Source of the DNA: a virus
Length of the DNA stretch: 29,811 nt
Strand: one strand, 5' to 3'
IMG/VR virus record: IMGVR_UViG_3300027770_000196
Coordinates: 1-29,811 of that record
The position numbers and the translations under genes are program-made. This document shows positions 22,387 to 27,062 of the stretch, piece by piece. Numbering within the stretch: position 1 is the first letter of the stretch; every line of letters begins with the position of its first letter. A model generated the notes under the pieces. The model made no database searches, was not told the origin of the DNA, and saw nothing but the letters and a program-made list of their open reading frames with translations.

Positions 22387-22596
22387 ATGAACCAGTTTTT
22401 GTCAAAGGATCCTGCGACGGCTATCACGGAAATCAAGGCTCGGTTGTATGACCGCCTAACCCGTAGCCGTCACCTGTTGCACCAATACGATTCCCCTATG
22501 GCAGGACTGTCTGGTTCCGAGCTTGGGTATCGCGCTGGGCTCCATGAGGAAATTATGTACCTAGAGCGTCTCCTAAACGATATCGAAAACAGCTAA
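22387..22596 (+). CDS. small helical protein, unknown
   Basis: A 69-residue protein with GAGGTG 6 bases before ATG 22387. It is predicted to be helical (A-I-T-E-I-K-A-R-L-Y-D-R-L-T-R-S-R-H-L-L) with G-L-S-G-S-E-L-G-Y-R-A-G-L-H-E-E-I in the second half. Shares a transcript with the gene at 22115. No known family. Confidence 0.6.
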   Translation: MNQFLSKDPATAITEIKARLYDRLTRSRHLLHQYDSPMAGLSGSELGYRAGLHEEIMYLERLLNDIENS

Positions 22597-22604
22597 AATA
22601 GACC

Positions 22605-22633
22605 TTGACAATCCCGTCCCGACCATATAAAAT
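22605..22633 (+). promoter_or_regulatory. early-type sigma70 promoter 6
   Basis: TTGACAAT, 17-base spacer, TAAAAT at 22628-22633; start expected near 22640, just before the GGAGAG ribosome site of the gene at 22653. Confidence 0.75.
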
Positions 22634-22652
22634 AAAAATAATGGAGAGTGTG

Positions 22653-22856
22653 ATGCAATTTTTAGCCAAACCTAATCTAAATAACACCACTGGTCAGAAG
22701 GTGTTCGATACGTTAGCCGAGGCCGTTAAGTACCTAGAATACAAAACTGGGCACAAAATGGACTTTGTTGTCGATAGAAAGACGAAGGTAAAAACCTATG
22801 ACTGGGAAATCATCGGTAAGCTCAAGCGGATCAAAGCGCAACCCGATTGCGATTGA
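22653..22856 (+). CDS. small protein, unknown
   Basis: A 67-residue protein. ATG 22653 has GGAGAG at 22643-22648; an upstream in-frame ATG at 22641 coincides with the predicted transcription start and earlier frame lies in the promoter. Contains F-D-T-L-A-E-A-V-K-Y-L-E-Y-K-T-G-H and ends basic. No family known. Its 3' end overlaps another frame at 22798. Confidence 0.6.
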   Translation: MQFLAKPNLNNTTGQKVFDTLAEAVKYLEYKTGHKMDFVVDRKTKVKTYDWEIIGKLKRIKAQPDCD

Positions 22857-22998
22857 TTTGGCTACTACTAAATACCATGCTCGTGTCGTTGCATCTCGCA
22901 AAGGCTACAAGCGTAAAGGTCGCGTAGCTCAGCTGGATAGAGCAACGGATTTCTACTCCGTGGGCCGAGGGTTCGAATCCTTCCGCGACCGCCACTAA
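22798..22998 (+). CDS. possible small basic protein whose frame runs through tRNA-Arg
   Basis: From ATG 22798 the frame reads G-S-K-R-N-P-I-A-I-D-L-A-T-T-K-Y and R-V-V-A-S-R-K-G-Y-K-R-K-G-R, a pattern I recall from small basic phage proteins (R-N-P-x-A-x-x-L then R-V-V-x-x-K-K). It then enters tRNA-Arg at 22918 with no stop until 22996-22998. It overlaps the gene at 22653 by 59 bases. It may be a gene whose 3' end was replaced by the tRNA. No clear ribosome site. Confidence 0.4.
   Translation: MTGKSSVSSSGSKRNPIAIDLATTKYHARVVASRKGYKRKGRVAQLDRATDFYSVGRGFESFRDRH
22918..22994 (+). tRNA. tRNA-Arg(TCT)
   Basis: 77 bases; acceptor GGTCGCG/CGCGACC, anticodon TCT in loop TTCTACT, T-loop TTCGAAT, discriminator G and encoded CCA. 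First gene of the main array; reads AGA/AGG. Confidence 0.93.
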
Positions 22999-23006
22999 CA
23001 AAGAGG

Positions 23007-23035
23007 TTGACAAGGTGACAAAGATCGTTTATAAT
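23007..23035 (+). promoter_or_regulatory. promoter-like sequence across the start of the next gene
   Basis: TTGACA, 17-base spacer, perfect TATAAT, but it spans the GTG start at 23015, so it could serve only the downstream lipoprotein gene. The -10 is made by the conserved codons for Val-Tyr-Asn, so coincidence is likely. Confidence 0.3.
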
Positions 23036-23380
23036 GGTTGCTTCGGTGGCTTTGGTTTGTCCGATGCCTGCATTCGTAGATACCTTGAGATAAAGGGTGT
23101 CCCTTTTACCGAGGAAGAGTCCGAAGTTAGTTTTCGCAATGTCCGATTCCGTATCGGTACTAGCGTAATGAATGAGGGTGAATTTTTCAATGATTGGAAT
23201 ATTGAGCGGACAGATCCTGTTCTTGCTCAGGCCGTAGAGGAACTTGGTAAAGCTGCGTCTGGCTATTGTGCTGACCTGTGCATCCGTGAGTTAGCACCTG
23301 GTACGCGGTACATTCTGCGAGAGTATGACGGTTCCGAATGGATCGAAACCGAAGATGAAATGGAATGGAGTGTAGCATGA
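23015..23380 (+). CDS. conserved phage/bacterial protein, unknown
   Basis: A 121-residue protein from GTG 23015 with AAGAGG 8 bases upstream. K-I-V-Y-N-G-C-F-G-G-F-G-L-S-D-A at the start, I-E-R-T-D-P-V-L-A-Q-A-V-E-E-L-G in the middle and I-R-E-L-A-P-G-x-R-Y-I-L-R-E-Y-D-G-x-E at the end are hallmarks of a widespread small family in phages and bacteria, of unknown function. Overlaps the following lipoprotein gene by 4 bases (ATGA). Confidence 0.78.
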   Translation: MTKIVYNGCFGGFGLSDACIRRYLEIKGVPFTEEESEVSFRNVRFRIGTSVMNEGEFFNDWNIERTDPVLAQAVEELGKAASGYCADLCIRELAPGTRYILREYDGSEWIETEDEMEWSVA

Positions 23381-23631
23381 TCCGCATTGCAGCCGTCTCA
23401 GCATTAGCCCTCGCGCTCGCGGGCTGCAATGCGACCGTGTATGGTCCTCGCCCTACCATGGATGTTTACGTTCCGCCTCCGCGGTATATCGCGCAGGAGC
23501 CAGTGTATATACCACAGCCTGTTCCTAGGCCGTATTATGCACCACTCCGACGCCCGCGGTGTGCTACTGTGTGGAATCGCACTCCTCATGGGTATGTAGA
23601 GCGTCAGGTTTGCGGGAACCATATCCCGTAA
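23377..23631 (+). CDS. proline-rich lipoprotein
   Basis: An 84-residue protein from ATG 23377. Signal peptide ending A-L-A-G-C with lipidated Cys17, then a Pro/Tyr-rich stretch (Y-V-P-P-P-R-Y, P-Q-P-V-P-R-P-Y-Y) and C-terminal R-C-A-T-V-W-N-R-T-P-x-G-Y-V-E-R-Q-V-C with a likely disulfide. The C-terminal motif resembles small Rhizobiales lipoproteins. It may be an envelope-modifying protein; proline content also resembles o-spanins, but no i-spanin partner is adjacent. Confidence 0.7.
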   Translation: MIRIAAVSALALALAGCNATVYGPRPTMDVYVPPPRYIAQEPVYIPQPVPRPYYAPLRRPRCATVWNRTPHGYVERQVCGNHIP

Positions 23632-23638
23632 AGATTTC

Positions 23639-23715
23639 GGACTCTTAGCTCAGTTGGTTAGAGCAGCGGTCTTTTAAACCGTTGGTGCTGGGTTCGAGTC
23701 CCAGAGAGTCCACCA
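23639..23715 (+). tRNA. tRNA-Lys(TTT)
   Basis: 77 bases; acceptor GGACTCT/AGAGTCC, anticodon TTT in loop CTTTTAA, T-loop TTCGAGT, discriminator A and CCA encoded. Starts 7 bases after the lipoprotein stop. Confidence 0.93.
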
Positions 23716-23720
23716 TATAA

Positions 23721-23798
23721 CCTCCGTTGGTGTAGCGGTCCAACATACCCGCCTTTCAAGCGCGGAGATCATCGGTTCAAATCCGATACGGAGGACCA
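23721..23798 (+). tRNA. tRNA-Glu(TTC)
   Basis: 78 bases; acceptor CCTCCGT/ACGGAGG, anticodon TTC in loop CTTTCAA, one mismatch (C-C) in the anticodon stem, T-loop TTCAAAT, encoded CCA. Only 5 bases from tRNA-Lys. Confidence 0.88.
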
Positions 23799-23809
23799 AA
23801 AAAGAATGG

Positions 23810-23838
23810 TTGACAAAAGAGTGCCAATATGCTACTAT
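23810..23838 (+). promoter_or_regulatory. sigma70 promoter for the large structured RNA
   Basis: TTGACA at 23810-23815, 17-base spacer, TACTAT at 23833-23838; start expected near 23845. It is placed between tRNA-Glu and the structured RNA, indicating dedicated transcription of that RNA and perhaps of the tRNAs after it. Confidence 0.7.
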
Positions 23839-23844
23839 ATAAGA

Positions 23845-24240
23845 ATAGAGAATACGCTGTTTGACATTGCTGGTAAAGAAAAAGAAACGCCGGGGATTCC
23901 TGCTTTTAGAGTAGGGATTCTTACCCCATCGTGGGTGTAACGGTTGTTTCTTCTAAAAGAGCTATGCGATGCTGCCACATCGTTAGTGGCAGCTACAAGA
24001 TATCTCGTATGGGGTATGCAAGATAGCTCTTTTAGAAGAAACAACTGATTAGGTATGGTGTTATGGAAAATCCCAGTGTTCCTGGGCAGCGCACAGTCCC
24101 TGGAGCCCTCTGTCCTGCAGGCACGGCATAAACTGAGTTGTAACTGAAAAGTGGGGTTGCTCCCACGCATAAGGTTACAGATTAAAGCGAACGGTATGAC
24201 AGTCTATCCATATCCATAACATAACACCATGCCTAATCAG
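23845..24240 (+). ncRNA. large highly structured noncoding RNA (~400 nt), family unknown
   Basis: No credible protein is encoded. Stems seen: hairpin 23892-23927 (GGGG/CCCC and CCTGC/GTAGG, loop TTTTAGA); a perfect 23-bp stem 23943-23965/24023-24045 enclosing hairpin GCTGCCAC/GTGGCAGC (23971-23993); directly stacked on it a 20-bp stem with one G-U, 24046-24065/24220-24239, enclosing hairpin CCCAG/CTGGG (24072-24086) and stem TGTAAC/GTTACA (24139-24179) around GTGGG/CCCAC (24151-24166). Size, ornate branching, promoter and tRNA neighbours resemble GOLLD and ROOL RNAs of phages, but membership is not shown. It ends 5 bases before tRNA-Pro. Confidence 0.8.
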
Positions 24241-24244
24241 TTTT

Positions 24245-24321
24245 CGGAGATTGGCTCAGTCTGGTAGAGCATCGCGTTTGGGACGCGAGGGTCGCAGGTT
24301 CGAATCCTGCATCTCCGACCA
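24245..24321 (+). tRNA. tRNA-Pro(TGG)
   Basis: 77 bases; acceptor CGGAGAT/ATCTCCG, anticodon TGG in loop TTTGGGA, T-loop TTCGAAT, encoded CCA. C1-G72 fits tRNA-Pro identity. Confidence 0.93.
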
Positions 24322-24326
24322 ATTTA

Positions 24327-24402
24327 GGACCATTAGCTCAGCTGGTAGAGCAGGAGACTCTTAATCTCTTTGTCGCAGGTTCGATCCCTGCATGGTTCAC
24401 CA
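24327..24402 (+). tRNA. tRNA-Lys(CTT)
   Basis: 76 bases; acceptor GGACCAT/ATGGTTC with a G-U at position 2, anticodon CTT in loop CTCTTAA, T-loop TTCGATC, encoded CCA. Second lysine tRNA; reads AAG. Confidence 0.9.
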
Positions 24403-24407
24403 AATGA

Positions 24408-24482
24408 TGGGGCATAGCTCAGTGGTAGAGCAAACGCTTGATAAGCGTTAGGTCGCTGGTTCGGATCCAGCTGTCCCAACCA
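24408..24482 (+). tRNA. tRNA-Ile(GAT)
   Basis: 75 bases; acceptor TGGGGCA/TGTCCCA with one G-U, anticodon GAT in loop TTGATAA, T-loop TTCGGAT, encoded CCA. Confidence 0.9.
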
Positions 24483-24493
24483 AATGCATATAT

Positions 24494-24526
24494 AAACTAT
24501 AATAGCATTCGTTGTTATTATAGTTT
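24494..24526 (+). other. AT-rich hairpin between tRNA-Ile and tRNA-Asn
   Basis: AAACTATAATA pairs perfectly with TATTATAGTTT (11 bp) around an 11-base loop. No T-run follows, so more likely a processing signal for the tRNA precursor than a terminator. Confidence 0.55.
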
Positions 24527-24528
24527 GA

Positions 24529-24604
24529 TTCTCGATAGCTCAGTTGGTAGAGCGTCTGACTGTTAATCAGAATGTCCCTGGTTCGAGCCCAGGTCGAGGA
24601 GCCA
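24529..24604 (+). tRNA. tRNA-Asn(GTT)
   Basis: 76 bases; acceptor TTCTCGA/TCGAGGA with a T-G pair at position 2, anticodon GTT in loop CTGTTAA, T-loop TTCGAGC, discriminator G and CCA encoded. Confidence 0.92.
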
Positions 24605-24729
24605 ATTAGAAGAGGCGGTATCGGTGGAGCTTCATAGCTTGTTTCACGAACACCGAGAGAACATCCCATTGGTCGTGCGATGGTATTCAAGTATCCCTAA
24701 TGCTGGGAACGCCTCTTCTTCTCATTCAC
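24605..24729 (+). ncRNA. structured spacer RNA 2 (multi-branch)
   Basis: A closing 10-bp stem AGAAGAGGCG/CGCCTCTTCT (24608-24617/24710-24719) encloses TCGGTG/CACCGA (24621-24626/24651-24656), CCAT/ATGG (24666-24683) and TCCC/GGGA (24694-24708), a four-way-junction layout. It is not a tRNA: there is no T-loop or CCA. Lies between tRNA-Asn and tRNA-Val. Confidence 0.6.
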
Positions 24730-24804
24730 GGTCCGTTAGCTCAGCGGTAGAGCAACGCTTTTACACGGCGAAGGTCGGCGGTTCAATCCCGTCACGGACT
24801 ACCA
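24730..24804 (+). tRNA. tRNA-Val(TAC)
   Basis: 75 bases; acceptor GGTCCGT/ACGGACT (G-U at position 1), anticodon TAC in loop TTTACAC, anticodon stem with one A-A mismatch and one wobble, T-loop TTCAATC, encoded CCA. Its CCA directly abuts the next tRNA with no spacer. Confidence 0.88.
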
Positions 24805-24880
24805 GGGGGTATAGCTCAGTTGGGAGAGCGCCTGCTTTGCAAGCAGGATGTCGTCAGTTCGATTCTGGCTACCTCCACCA
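24805..24880 (+). tRNA. tRNA-Ala(TGC)
   Basis: 76 bases; acceptor GGGGGTA/TACCTCC, anticodon TGC in loop TTTGCAA, T-loop TTCGATT, encoded CCA. G3-U70, the alanine identity pair, is present (G3 with T70). Confidence 0.93.
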
Positions 24881-24996
24881 TTTCAGGACTAACAGTAGAA
24901 GCAAATGGTTACCTACTGTGAATGGCAGCAAGATGCTGGGCGACCCGATAAATCCTAACCATAGGTTGCATCTAGTCAAGATCCTGAATTCAATTT
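24881..24996 (+). ncRNA. structured spacer RNA 3 (multi-branch)
   Basis: TTCAGGA (24882-24888) pairs with TCCTGAA (24982-24988), extended by CTA/TAG with a bulge. Inside are hairpins ACAGTAG/CTACTGT (24892-24898/24913-24919), CAGCA-AGA-TGCTG (24926-24938) and AACC-ATA-GGTT (24957-24967). The cloverleaf-like outline lacks an anticodon, T-loop and CCA. Confidence 0.6.
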
Positions 24997-25073
24997 GTCT
25001 CGTTAGCTCAACTGAATAGAGCATCGGTCTACGAAACCGAAGGTTGGGGGTTTGACTCCCTCACGGGACTCCA
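24997..25073 (+). tRNA. tRNA-Arg(ACG)
   Basis: 77 bases; acceptor GTCTCGT/ACGGGAC with one T-G, anticodon ACG in loop CTACGAA, discriminator T, encoded CCA. The T-loop is TTTGACT, not the usual TTC. Needs inosine at position 34 (host TadA) to read CGU/CGC/CGA. Confidence 0.88.
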
Positions 25074-25136
25074 TATCGCGTATGGGATGGTGTGGTTTGG
25101 CGAGGCCTGTGTACACAACACCATCCCTCTAGTTTT
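25074..25136 (+). ncRNA. structured spacer RNA 4 (long hairpin)
   Basis: GGGATGGTGT (25084-25093) pairs perfectly with ACACCATCCC (25118-25127); the 24-base interior holds GGC-GAG-GCC (25099-25107) and the palindrome TGTGTACACA (25108-25117). No T-run, so not an intrinsic terminator. Confidence 0.55.
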
Positions 25137-25212
25137 GCCCTTATAGCTCAGCTGGTAGAGCAACTGATTTGTAATCAGTAGGTCCGGAGTTCGAATCTTC
25201 GTGGGGGCACCA
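25137..25212 (+). tRNA. tRNA-Thr(TGT)
   Basis: 76 bases; acceptor GCCCTTA/TGGGGGC with two T-G pairs, anticodon TGT in loop TTTGTAA, T-loop TTCGAAT, encoded CCA. Confidence 0.9.
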
Positions 25213-25381
25213 TAATTCGAAGGGATGAGATCCTTTGCGTCACCACCTAACCTGGGTTCAAGCGGCCTTGGTGGATATAGGCTGCGGCCGCCTGAAGAGA
25301 CCGAGTTACTTGGACCGTCTTGTCTCAGAACCTGTTGCGCGAAAAGGCAACGCTGGATGGCAGTAACCAGTACCGAAATTT
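25213..25381 (+). ncRNA. structured spacer RNA 5 (~165 nt, pseudoknot candidate)
   Basis: Hairpins AAGGGAT-GAG-ATCCTTT (25220-25236), CACCA/TGGTG (25241-25245/25269-25273), GAGAC/GTCTC (25297-25301/25322-25326), GTTGC/GCAAC (25334-25338/25347-25351) and CTGG/CCAG (25353-25370). GCGGCC (25262-25267) sits inside the CACCA loop and can pair with GGCCGC (25286-25291) outside it, giving a pseudoknot. No protein gene fits. Confidence 0.55.
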
Positions 25382-25456
25382 GCTCTTGTACGCATCTGGT
25401 GAAGCGACCCCTCTGTCTAAGGGGTGAGGAGGGTTCGATTCCCTTCAAGAGCGCCA
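25382..25456 (+). tRNA. tRNA-Asp(GTC)
   Basis: 75 bases; acceptor GCTCTTG/CAAGAGC, anticodon GTC in loop CTGTCTA, T-loop TTCGATT, discriminator G and CCA encoded, as expected for Asp. Position 37 is T where a purine is normal. Confidence 0.85.
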
Positions 25457-25476
25457 TAAAAAATGAAGGATCATAT

Positions 25477-26439
25477 ATGCAGCCTGTTGCAGTCTTTTGT
25501 AAAGAACCAGAACTATCTGTTTATTGGACACTCACAGATTTCTGCAATTTTAGTTGCAACTATTGTCCATCTTTTCTTCATAGTGGTGAATATCACAAAG
25601 GTGTATCGCAAGGATTTCCTACTGACGAACAGATAATAGCATTTGTTGATAAGCTTGAAGAGTTGGCTAAAACTCGCAGACTTGATGTTGTGTTAAGTGG
25701 CGGAGAACCAACTTTGCATCCTATGCTACCCTACATTGTTTCCAGATTGCGTGATAAATGCATATTGTGTATAACGACCAATGGTTCGCGAGGAAATGAT
25801 TTTTGGAAAAGTATCCTTCCTATTTCAGCCGTTCAGTTATCTCTTCATCCAGAGTTCACAAAATCTAATAAGGTCAATAGTCTCTCAAGAATTATTATAG
25901 ATAGTGGAACTAACTTGAGGTACAATCTATCGTGTGATCCTAATAATTGGGAAAAAGCAATGGCTTTATATGATGAATTAGATGACGAGTTTAAAGTTTT
26001 TGTTACTCCAAAAGTCTTGCAGCATTGGGATAAAAACGATAAAATAAATCGCACGACTTATAGATACAGCAGGGAACAATATAACTGGATATCAGACACA
26101 TTAAAAAAATATGAAGATTATATTGCAAATAACAAAAAAAGAGAAACTAGGTCTAACCCTAAAATGATCTTTTCTGATGGGTCAACTATCTCAGCAATGA
26201 AACTTGGACTTATAACGCTGAATAATTGGCACAATTTCGAAGGATGGAAATGCCATGTTGGGTCGGAATCCATTCATGCTTCATATTCCGGTGATGTTTT
26301 TGCTGGAGTGTGTGGTTCAAAATTATTAGGAAAGATTGATAATTTTGAATTATTTGATGACTATATAATCTGTCCTAGACATCGCTGTACATGTCCTTCG
26401 GATATTAAAGCGAATAAGCAAATAGTTTTGCCCCTGTAG
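25477..26439 (+). CDS. radical SAM protein with C-terminal SPASM-like cysteines
   Basis: A 320-residue protein from ATG 25477 with GAAGGA 6 bases upstream; the frame is open further 5' but only through tRNA-Asp. Core motif D-F-C23-N-F-S-C27-N-Y-C30 and L-S-G-G-E-P at 73-78. The C-terminus has W-K-C, G-V-C and C-P-R-H-R-C-T-C, likely auxiliary cluster ligands. AT-rich relative to the array, suggesting later acquisition. Its TAG stop (26437-26439) is bases 8-10 of tRNA-Leu(TAG), a 10-base overlap. Substrate unknown; tRNA, RiPP precursor or cell-wall targets are possible. Confidence 0.85.
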   Translation: MQPVAVFCKEPELSVYWTLTDFCNFSCNYCPSFLHSGEYHKGVSQGFPTDEQIIAFVDKLEELAKTRRLDVVLSGGEPTLHPMLPYIVSRLRDKCILCITTNGSRGNDFWKSILPISAVQLSLHPEFTKSNKVNSLSRIIIDSGTNLRYNLSCDPNNWEKAMALYDELDDEFKVFVTPKVLQHWDKNDKINRTTYRYSREQYNWISDTLKKYEDYIANNKKRETRSNPKMIFSDGSTISAMKLGLITLNNWHNFEGWKCHVGSESIHASYSGDVFAGVCGSKLLGKIDNFELFDDYIICPRHRCTCPSDIKANKQIVLPL

Positions 26440-26506
26440 TCCAACTGGTAGAGGCACCGGATTTAGGTTCCGGGTGGTGGGAGTTCGAATCTCTCCAGGG
26501 GCACCA
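26430..26506 (+). tRNA. tRNA-Leu(TAG), short variable arm
   Basis: 77 bases; acceptor GCCCCTG/CAGGGGC, anticodon TAG in loop TTTAGGT, T-loop TTCGAAT, discriminator A, encoded CCA. The variable loop is 5 bases; bacterial leucine tRNAs normally have a long class II arm. Its first 10 bases overlap the radical SAM gene's end. Confidence 0.85.
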
Positions 26507-26521
26507 ATATAAGGATGCATT

Positions 26522-26980
26522 ATGCAAAAGATGATCGTGCTTGACAATGTGTTTGATCCTGTTATACTGGAACAGTTGAAAGCGTTTGATTATGGTCCGC
26601 CAATGCCACAGCGTTGGTACGATTACGGCGTTAGCCCATTGCATGAAAAGATCCTCGATATCGCGAAGGAGCATTTTGATCTATCGCAGACAACTGGTTA
26701 TGAAATGTGGGTCAATCAAAAAGCCGTTGGTTGGCATTTTGACCACGATGAGTACATATATAAGCGAACAGAGGAACTGATATTTCCTGCTGTGAGCATC
26801 GTGTACTACGCACACATCGAAAACATGCAAGGTGGTGATTTCACGTCCGAGAGTTTTCGATGTACGCCTAAGACAAATAGGTTGGTCATGTTCTCTTCTG
26901 ACATTTACCATGCTGTGTATGATTACACAGGTACACGATTTGCAATTAGTATGAATCCGTGGAATAACAGGCCCGTATAG
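26522..26980 (+). CDS. 2OG-Fe(II) oxygenase (prolyl 4-hydroxylase-like)
   Basis: A 152-residue protein with AAGGA 8 bases before ATG 26522. W-H72-F-D74-H-D gives the H-x-D pair, H130 in I-Y-H-A-V is the distal histidine, and R139 in T-R-F-A-I-S-M binds 2-oxoglutarate; F-S-S-D precedes H130 as in phage P4H-like enzymes. It uses Fe(II), O2 and 2OG to hydroxylate an unknown substrate. It lies between two tRNA-Leu genes and its TAG stop (26978-26980) is bases 8-10 of tRNA-Leu(CAA). Confidence 0.85.
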   Translation: MQKMIVLDNVFDPVILEQLKAFDYGPPMPQRWYDYGVSPLHEKILDIAKEHFDLSQTTGYEMWVNQKAVGWHFDHDEYIYKRTEELIFPAVSIVYYAHIENMQGGDFTSESFRCTPKTNRLVMFSSDIYHAVYDYTGTRFAISMNPWNNRPV

Positions 26981-27047
26981 TCCAACTGGAAGAGGCGTCG
27001 GTTTCAAACTCCGAATGTTGTAGGTTCGAGTCCTACTACGGGCACCA
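26971..27047 (+). tRNA. tRNA-Leu(CAA), short variable arm
   Basis: 77 bases; acceptor GCCCGTA/TACGGGC, anticodon CAA in loop TTCAAAC, T-loop TTCGAGT, discriminator A, encoded CCA, short variable loop. Closely related in layout to tRNA-Leu(TAG) (same TAGTCCAACTGG D-arm), likely by duplication. The first 10 bases overlap the oxygenase gene. Confidence 0.85.
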
Positions 27048-27062
27048 ATTTAAAGGTATATC

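Noticed and set aside
23943-24045. 23-bp perfect inverted repeat considered as insertion-sequence ends or a terminator
   Set aside because: No transposase or target duplication, no T-run, and the interior is a compact hairpin; RNA structure explains it better.
24064-24132. 22-residue + strand frame within the large RNA
   Set aside because: No Shine-Dalgarno; its start codon lies inside the 20-bp stem and would be sequestered.
23835-24170. 111-residue minus-strand frame over the large RNA
   Set aside because: No ribosome site, no recognisable domain, and the region is dominated by paired repeats, so it is a by-product of RNA structure.
25084-25127. 10-bp hairpin as intrinsic terminator
   Set aside because: Only CTCTAGTTTT follows; a T-run directly after the stem is missing and tRNA-Thr begins 9 bases later.
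26540-26567. TTGACA ... TATACT inside the first oxygenase gene
   Set aside because: Spacer is 16, the -35 is the coding sequence for Leu-Asp-Asn at the gene start, and no downstream start fits.
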